From: Micropterix aruncella
Lineage: Eukaryota; Arthropoda; Insecta; Lepidoptera; Micropterigidae
Direction of reading: 5' to 3'
DNA: 64,000 bases
NCBI GenBank assembly: GCA_944548615.1
Contig: OX155963.1
Span: 18,966,261 to 19,030,260 of the forward strand
The first letter of the stretch is position 1. Each line of letters opens with the position of its first letter. The notes beneath the pieces are model-generated. The model saw only the letters and a list, made by a program, of their open reading frames with translations, was not told where the DNA came from and searched no databases. Below are positions 58,211-64,000 of the stretch, in pieces. A program made the translations under genes and the position numbers.

Positions 58211-59095
58211 TAGGAAGCCGAATCGATGATGATGTGTATAAAAAGCTATTATATGTGAATGTGATTGGTTCATTTGGGTGCATCAACATGGGATAACGCG
58301 GTAGAGCCGTTCCGACCTTGTCGCTCGAAGAACGCTTTCGGGTGGTCTGGCCACCAATCCTGGATCTAGCTTTCCTATAACCTATGTCCAAGAAGAAATG
58401 CAATCGGGCCCACTGAACACTTGTGCTATCTTCTTCGAAGTTAAAGCACTGTAGATAAGGTGGGATAGGAACCCATGGAAGAAGAGGAATATCCGTACTT
58501 TTACCTATTATACAAAAAATATAGGTACTTTTACCTATTATACGAAAATTCTGTACTTTTGGCTATTGTACATAGATGGCTATTGTACGCATGCTCTTTC
58601 CAGAACTCTTTCAAATACCAACAAATACGTTGGTCTCGATATTCCCCAGCGTTTGAGTTTTCTTTTGTCTTTTAGCTCTGTACTTCACCTGGATGAATGC
58701 CTCGAGACATATTATTGGTTGTTATTAAATTTCAAACAGAATTGACTGTCTGGCTGTCTGGCTGCATTCGCCTTTCGCCCGGGGCATTTGCTCCGCGAAC
58801 GATTACATATATAAATTGAGTTCACGCCAATTGTGTGCCGAGCGCAAACAAATATAGACCGTTTTATTTGCACAGCATATGTGCGCTACGAACCTCGAAT
58901 AAACGTTATACACTGAAATCCATTTGCTAATCAAACGCCATAATATTAGATGCTAAGTAATTGGTGTAACGCGTAGTGATAGTCGAATTCACATTCACAG
59001 TATCGATACACGACTAATGAGCCATAAATAAAATAAAATAAATTAAAATTTAAGCATTATTCGAAATGAGTTAGCATGTAGATGGCTGGCTATCT
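58211..59095. other. No gene; short tandem repeat
   Basis: GTACTTTTACCTATTATAC recurs twice with diverged partners near 58494-58590. The minus frame at 58403-58155 has no motif. Confidence 0.4.
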
Positions 59096-59099
59096 GACG

Positions 59100-59950
59100 C
59101 CAGCTCCAGATCTAAGTGGGCACTTAAAGTGGGCGCCAACCACCTAGCTCTTCAACCGCTTGCGGATGCTCAGTATGCCTACAGGGAGGGCAGATCTACG
59201 GACACTGCCCTACATCACCTGGTGAGCACAATAGAGGCACAGTTAGCGGCGAAAGGTTACGCTCTGGGAGTATTCCTGGACATCAAAGGAGCATTTGACA
59301 CCACATCATATGCAACTATGAAAAACGCTATGCACAGACGAGGAATACCAGAGACCATTATTGACTGGACATTGAGTATGCTATCAAATAGGAATCTGAC
59401 CGTCTATCAAGGCGACACCTCCATCACGGGAATCCCTGCTAAGGGCTGTCCACAGGGTGGAGTCATCTCCCCCCTCTTGTGGAGCATCGTTGTAGACGAA
59501 CTCCTAATAGATCTACAAAACCTAGGCCTCTCTGTCTACGGCTACGCTGATGACGTGGCCATAGTAGTCAGAGGAAACTTCCTATCAATACTTAAGGAGC
59601 TCATGGACAAAGCACTTAAGACCACCCAAGACTGGTGCCAGGCCAGAGGTCTATCCGCTAATCCAAGCAAGACTAAGGCCAAGATTTTCACCAGAAAATA
59701 CAAACCCGAACCCGTTGAGTGTCTCAAGCTCTGGGATAAGGAGATAGAATACGCTACAGTAGTTAAATACCTTGGAGTCTATCTAGACCCAAAGCTCAAT
59801 TGGAAGCACCACCTCGAGCGCAAGAGAACAACCTTCTATGCCTCGTTGTGGACGTGCAAAAGAGTCATGGGAAAAACCTGGGGGTTCAAACCCAGGGTCG
59901 CCGTATGGCTCTACAGGGCAGTACTGCTGCCTAGACTAACCTATGCTGGT
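59100..59950 (+). pseudogene. R1/LOA/I-type LINE reverse transcriptase, 5' part (interrupted)
   Basis: An open frame of about 273 codons from 59129 covers the RT: AQYAYREGRSTDTALHHLVS, then FLDIKGAFDTTS with the first catalytic Asp, KGCPQGGVISPLLW, and GYADD with Y139. KYLGVYLDPKLNWKHHL and RAVLLPRLTYAG follow. KGCPQGGVISPLLW separates it from the CR1-like elements here. The N-terminal endonuclease is missing (5' truncation). The frame is cut at 59950 by a second LINE and resumes at about 63664 with VWWSRVKKL. Confidence 0.85.
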
Positions 59951-60276
59951 GCAAAGGGGGCTGCGTCTTTCTGAGGAGGCAAGAGGGTTCAAAGTTATTT
60001 CGTGTGCGAAGCGAAGACACGTTTGCCCAAATTGACTAACCGTTGCCCTTCTTCGACTAAGGCCATACTCTATCTGTTTTTTTATTCGATTCGATCAAAA
60101 CTAGTTCATGTTGTATTTGTTATTATAGTAAATTTCGTAAGTTGTATGTATCTTTTGCTATATTTAATATACCATTTATTTATTATTATATCAATATATA
60201 CGATACGTAATATTATTTATCTATTATTATATTATACCTCAGTGGAAGTTTTATGTTGTAATATGTTTTCCTCAAA

Positions 60277-61368
60277 ATGACTGAGGTGCTAAACTCCTTG
60301 GATGACTTTAAACAAATTACCTGCGAGGAATTTGATTGCCTGAATAGTTGTAAAAGCTATATAATGGCAACCGACGGTATTAATATTTTGACATTAAATA
60401 TACGCAGTATAAATAAAAAATTCGATAATTTTATGACGCTTCTACATCGTTTCGATAACTTATTCGATATTTTAATCTTAACAGAATGTTGGATCAGTGA
60501 TTCGTATTTGCCAAAAACAATAAATGGGTTCATTTGTTACAATACCAAATGCGTTAGGCTGCAAAATGACGGGATAGTCGTTTACATTAAAAGTGAGCTA
60601 GGAGGAATAGTTACGGAAAAGCTTGTAGATGATGCCAACTGTCTCTCCTTATCGATGGAAGGTAAAAATAAGATTAATATTCTAGCAATATACAGATCTC
60701 CTAGTAAGTCAAATATAACGCCTTTTTTGGAGTCCCTGGATAAGCTATTGTGTAATTATTCTACAGTGTCTAATTTAATTTTAACAGGTGACCTAAATAT
60801 TAATATCATTAATGAGAAACATCGTCAGGTGGATGACTACCTGAATATGCTAGCTCATCATGGTCTAAATGCAGCCATAGAGAAGCCAACCAGAATTGCT
60901 GACAATTATGCAAGCTGCATCGATCATTTTATGATCAAGGCTAAACTGTCAATTAAATCTTTTGTATATGAGGCTTGTATTACGGATCATTTTGCAATAG
61001 GTATTTGTATATCAAAGACCAAATCGAAACCATGTAGTCGAAATACCACAAAGACAATCATCGACAAAGATTTATTTACGGATATAATTAAAACTACTGA
61101 TTGGAGTCACATTCTTGCAACATCCGACACTAATCTGGCAGCGGAATACTTCCTAAATAAAGTCACTTGCGCCATTAAACATTCTTCCAAGGAAAAACAT
61201 ATTAAAATTAGTAGAGCAAAATTAAAAATCAAACCATGGATATCAGACGGTCTTTTATCAAGTCTAAGAAAACGCGACAAAATCCACAAAAGCGTGAAAA
61301 AAATCCTAATGATTTACAGCTACTCGCCTATTATAAAACCTATCGCAATACGTGCAAAAGGCTCATAA
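60277..61368 (+). CDS. LINE ORF2, endonuclease part (upstream of frameshift)
   Basis: ATG at 60277. Residues 34 onward form the apurinic-type endonuclease: NILTLNIRSIN, LTECW (E70), GIVVYIKSEL, LAIYRSPS, GDLNINI (about 171-177), SCIDHFM, and TDHFAIGI with the C-terminal Asp-His pair. All catalytic positions expected of the family appear present. The frame stays meaningful to about 61303 (SDGLLSSLRKRDKIHKSVKK), then reads off frame to a stop at 61368. The true continuation is in the frame that begins in the overlap. The shift falls in a run of seven A at 61297-61303. Confidence 0.85.
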   Translation: MTEVLNSLDDFKQITCEEFDCLNSCKSYIMATDGINILTLNIRSINKKFDNFMTLLHRFDNLFDILILTECWISDSYLPKTINGFICYNTKCVRLQNDGIVVYIKSELGGIVTEKLVDDANCLSLSMEGKNKINILAIYRSPSKSNITPFLESLDKLLCNYSTVSNLILTGDLNINIINEKHRQVDDYLNMLAHHGLNAAIEKPTRIADNYASCIDHFMIKAKLSIKSFVYEACITDHFAIGICISKTKSKPCSRNTTKTIIDKDLFTDIIKTTDWSHILATSDTNLAAEYFLNKVTCAIKHSSKEKHIKISRAKLKIKPWISDGLLSSLRKRDKIHKSVKKILMIYSYSPIIKPIAIRAKGS

Positions 61369-63263
61369 AACAAACTAAATATGACTACTACAAAAACTTG
61401 CTTAATGAAGTCAATGGAGACAAAAAAAAGACATGGGAAATAATAAAAAACATAGCTTTCGGAAAAAAAGAAAATTCAAAAATTAAGGCTGTTAAAATCG
61501 GTCAAGAAATCACAAATGTCGATCAGTATCCGCAAGTCACATTAAATTTTATAAATCAGTATTTTGCTACTGTAGGAGAAAAACTGGCAAAGCATATACT
61601 CCGGGATATTGATTCGACGGAGGATATTTTATCGAACTCATTAAATAGCGAGAAAAAAAGTACATTATCATTCCACTTCACTCCTACTGATACAAGCGAG
61701 GTTAGGAAAACAATTAGGAACTTTAAAAAATGTGCCCCCGGCTGTGATGAAATTCCTAGTGACCTGCTGAAATATGCGGAGGACTGGATTGCAGAGCCTA
61801 TCGTTCACATAATTAATCTAAGTTTTAAAACTGGAGTTTTTCCCCAATGCTTTAAGAGGGCAAAAGTTATACCAATCTTTAAGTCTGGTAGTAGTGATGA
61901 AATTAGCAACTATCGGCCTATCTCCTTGCTTAGCGTGTTTTCAAAAATCATCGAAAAAATTGCTAAGTCACGGCTTGTTAAATTCTTTGACTCAGAGGGA
62001 CTTTTCTCTGATCATCAATACGGCTTTAGACAAGGTCGAGGGACAAATTATGCCATTAATTTCGTTACTCAATCCGTAGCTAAGAGTATTGACCAAGGAA
62101 AAAAAGCCATGGCAATTTTCCTCGATCTGTCTAAAGCATTTGATACTGTTTCACATGCGATACTTAAAAAAAAGCTCTTTGGATATGGTATACAGGGATG
62201 CTCGAATAAATGGATAGAAAGTTATTTGAAGGACAGGTCACAGATTTTAGTGATTGACGGCAAAGAAAGTGACAGTGCCGAAATATCCTTTGGTGTACCT
62301 CAAGGCAGCGTACTTGGCCCTATTCTCTTTCTGATATACGTCAATGATTTGTGTGAATTGCCTCTTGGCGATTATGCAAGAATTGTCTCCTTTGCTGATG
62401 ACACGGTTATCCTCGTTGAAGCAGAAACATGGGCTGAGGTACTAGTAAAGGCACAAAATAGCCTGGACAGTGTGAAAGCATGGCTTGATAGACATGTCCT
62501 AACTCTGAATGCCTCAAAAAGCAATTTCATTGTGTTTGGATTACGTCCTGTAGTCATCACACCTCCTCCATCATTGACAATCCACTCTTACCACTGTAAT
62601 AGGCAACCATCCTGCGCTTGTTACCATATCCAAGAAAAAACCGAAGTCAAGTATCTGGGTGTCCTAATAGACTCTAAATTGAGCTGGGATAACCAATTAT
62701 TACAACTCTCTTCGAGGTCTCGGAAACTAGTTTTCGTCTTTAGAGAATTACGCAACGTCCTTTCTAAGAACTCCCTAAATATGGTTTATATGGCCCTGTG
62801 TCAGGGTTTATGGGTACACGGAATAATAGCTTGGGGAGCATGTGTAAAATCTGTCTTGGATCCTCTAGTGAAAGCCCAAAAGCTTTTGTTGAGGGTAATC
62901 AATAGAAGGCCCCCACGATATGACTCCAACATGCTATTCAAAGAAAGTAATGTGTTAGACATACGCCAGCTGTTTGTGAAACAGTCACTCATGTTCTTCC
63001 ATCGAACCTCAGATAAACGACTACGAAGCCAGCAACACCGAACTACAAGAGCATCTGCAGGTCTAAATTATGCCGATCCCCGAGTTAATTCTTCATTTGC
63101 CCAAAGACAATTCAACTATATAGCACCTAAAATATTCAACCGCCTTGATGACAAAATAAAGGAAATAGAAAATACCATTTTATTCAAAATAAATATTAAA
63201 AAATGGCTTGACGACATAGGTCGTTCAAGGACAGAGAAAGAACTGCTGCAAGTCATATCTTAA
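61236..63263 (+). CDS. LINE ORF2, reverse transcriptase part (downstream of frameshift)
   Basis: The frame becomes meaningful from about 61304 (NPNDLQLLAYYKTYRN). It carries NYRPISLLSVFSKIIEK, YGFRQGRGT, FLDLSKAFDTVSH with a catalytic Asp, GVPQGSVLGPILF, and FADD at 386-389 with the catalytic pair. KYLGVLIDSKLSW and a C-terminal region ending NIKKWLDDIGRSRTEKELLQ follow. Together with the upstream part it would make one protein of about 995 aa, a normal ORF2 length. The residues before 61304 in this frame are not the real protein start. Apart from the single shift there is no lesion, so the insertion is recent. Confidence 0.85.
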   Translation: MDIRRSFIKSKKTRQNPQKREKNPNDLQLLAYYKTYRNTCKRLIKQTKYDYYKNLLNEVNGDKKKTWEIIKNIAFGKKENSKIKAVKIGQEITNVDQYPQVTLNFINQYFATVGEKLAKHILRDIDSTEDILSNSLNSEKKSTLSFHFTPTDTSEVRKTIRNFKKCAPGCDEIPSDLLKYAEDWIAEPIVHIINLSFKTGVFPQCFKRAKVIPIFKSGSSDEISNYRPISLLSVFSKIIEKIAKSRLVKFFDSEGLFSDHQYGFRQGRGTNYAINFVTQSVAKSIDQGKKAMAIFLDLSKAFDTVSHAILKKKLFGYGIQGCSNKWIESYLKDRSQILVIDGKESDSAEISFGVPQGSVLGPILFLIYVNDLCELPLGDYARIVSFADDTVILVEAETWAEVLVKAQNSLDSVKAWLDRHVLTLNASKSNFIVFGLRPVVITPPPSLTIHSYHCNRQPSCACYHIQEKTEVKYLGVLIDSKLSWDNQLLQLSSRSRKLVFVFRELRNVLSKNSLNMVYMALCQGLWVHGIIAWGACVKSVLDPLVKAQKLLLRVINRRPPRYDSNMLFKESNVLDIRQLFVKQSLMFFHRTSDKRLRSQQHRTTRASAGLNYADPRVNSSFAQRQFNYIAPKIFNRLDDKIKEIENTILFKINIKKWLDDIGRSRTEKELLQVIS

Positions 63264-63663
63264 AAATATATATATATATATTTCTGCATAACTTTACTAT
63301 TATACTATATAATATGATATAAGATATTAAACAAAATGTACTATATTGTAATATAATGCAAAAGAATAATACTATAATATATTTAGATCGTTATATTTAT
63401 ATATTTGTGTATGTATGTATATGTATGTGTGTATGTGTATATGTATCTATATGAGTACCTACGTCAGTTAGGCTTCTCCACCTAAGTCAGAAAGTAAGTC
63501 GTATGCCCAGATACAGGCTATATTTGGCCTAGTTGGGTATACGCTGAGCATGGTCATGTGAATGTTGGCCGTTGTTTCTTCGCACCATTACTTGTTATGA
63601 CCATTTTTATGCGTTTTATAATTATGTTTGATACAAATAAATAAATAAAAATAAAAAAATAAA

Positions 63664-64000
63664 TAAATAGTCTGGTGGTCCAGGGTGAAAAAGCTTGAGA
63701 CAGTAAAAATGCTTAAAAGCCTTCAAGGTAACTAACTACCTGAGGGCTGCAACTGGCGTCATGAAGACCACCCCAACAGCGGGATTAGAGGTGGCACTCT
63801 GCTGCCCGCCTCTGGACAAGCTCATCATCCACTCCGCCAGACTTACAGCATACAGACTGAAGTGTTTGGGCGAGTGGAAGCGTGGAGGGCACAATCATCC
63901 TGAGCTAAACCTCCTCAACAAAAGCCCATTCACTCTGACCCAGGATCGACTACGGAAAAAAATTTCGGTAGAGAAATCCTATAAAATCCTAATCCCCACC
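63664..64000 (+). pseudogene. R1/LOA/I-type LINE reverse transcriptase, 3' continuation
   Basis: VWWSRVKKLETVKMLKSLQ continues the frame broken at 59950. A frameshift near 63730 then leads to YLRAATGVMKTTPTAGLEVA, PPLDKLIIHSARLTAYRLK and beyond to the window edge. That is the post-RT domain typical of these LINEs. The insertion and the frameshift both show the host element is dead. Confidence 0.8.

Larger units (their letters stand above)
59951..63669 (+). mobile_element. CR1/Jockey-type LINE nested in another LINE
   Basis: It splits the older RT gene: host codons end in LTYAG and resume with VWWSRV. Inside are about 325 bp of 5' sequence, an endonuclease frame, an RT frame, about 375 bp of 3' UTR and a tail of AAATA units (63640-63669). 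No ORF1 is present, so the copy is 5'-truncated or the family lacks one. Joining the flanks restores the host frame with at most a base or two of overlap and no clear target duplication. Confidence 0.85.

Noticed and set aside
61297..61303. Programmed ribosomal frameshift between endonuclease and RT
   Set aside because: Only a plain A run is seen, with no supporting structure noticed. ORF2 of these LINEs is normally one frame, so mutation or a read error is simpler.

Overview
The window is 64 kb of AT-rich, intron-containing animal DNA dominated by transposable elements. It is best read as an insect genome, most likely a moth or butterfly. The reasons are two intact tandem insect-type gustatory receptor genes with GT-AG introns, a CR1-like LINE whose first protein joins a PHD finger to an FP25K-like C-terminus (a layout I associate with lepidopteran LINEs), a short TTAGG-type repeat, and many foldback elements. 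The species cannot be named from sequence alone. There is no operon structure, rRNA gene or CRISPR array.

Layout. 1-3.5 kb: a minus-strand CR1-like LINE with complete ORF1 and an ORF2 open to the window edge. 3.9-6.3 kb: a tRNA-like SINE relic, LINE tails and the first copy of a dispersed ~0.7 kb repeat, called family A here. 6.7-18.6 kb: a tandem duplication of about 5.7 kb carrying gustatory receptor 1 (exons 7344-8165, 9612-9692, 10498-10848; 417 aa) and gustatory receptor 2 (exons 13687-14499, 14573-14653, 17629-17982; 415 aa). Their introns have been filled independently, by (TA)n and foldback elements in copy 1 and by a palindromic cluster of family A in copy 2. 18.6-40 kb: no host gene recognised. 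It holds foldback elements, family A copies, a LINE 3' end, a tandem array, poly-C blocks, Tc1/mariner relics (one split by an hAT element with an 8-bp target duplication) and a TA-flanked MITE nested in family A.

40.07-49.57 kb: a three-exon gene for a putative single-pass membrane protein of about 262 aa (signal peptide, Thr-rich stalk, one TM helix, charged tail). I do not recognise the family. Its 7.7 kb second intron holds a 1.6 kb TA-flanked transposon with a C-terminal transposase fragment, LINE fragments, two MITEs and about 1 kb of (TA)n. 50-59 kb: poly-C, a SINE with a 17-bp target duplication, MITEs, minisatellites and more family A. 59.1-64 kb: an R1/LOA/I-type reverse transcriptase interrupted by a nearly intact CR1/Jockey-type LINE whose endonuclease and RT frames are separated by one shift in an A run.

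The only probable host genes are the two receptors and the small membrane protein. The receptors would act at the dendritic membrane of taste neurons. The rest records repeated transposition, including several nested insertions whose order can be read. No new multi-gene system is evident. The most promising leads are family A and its large palindromes, the unknown membrane-protein gene and the recent receptor duplication.
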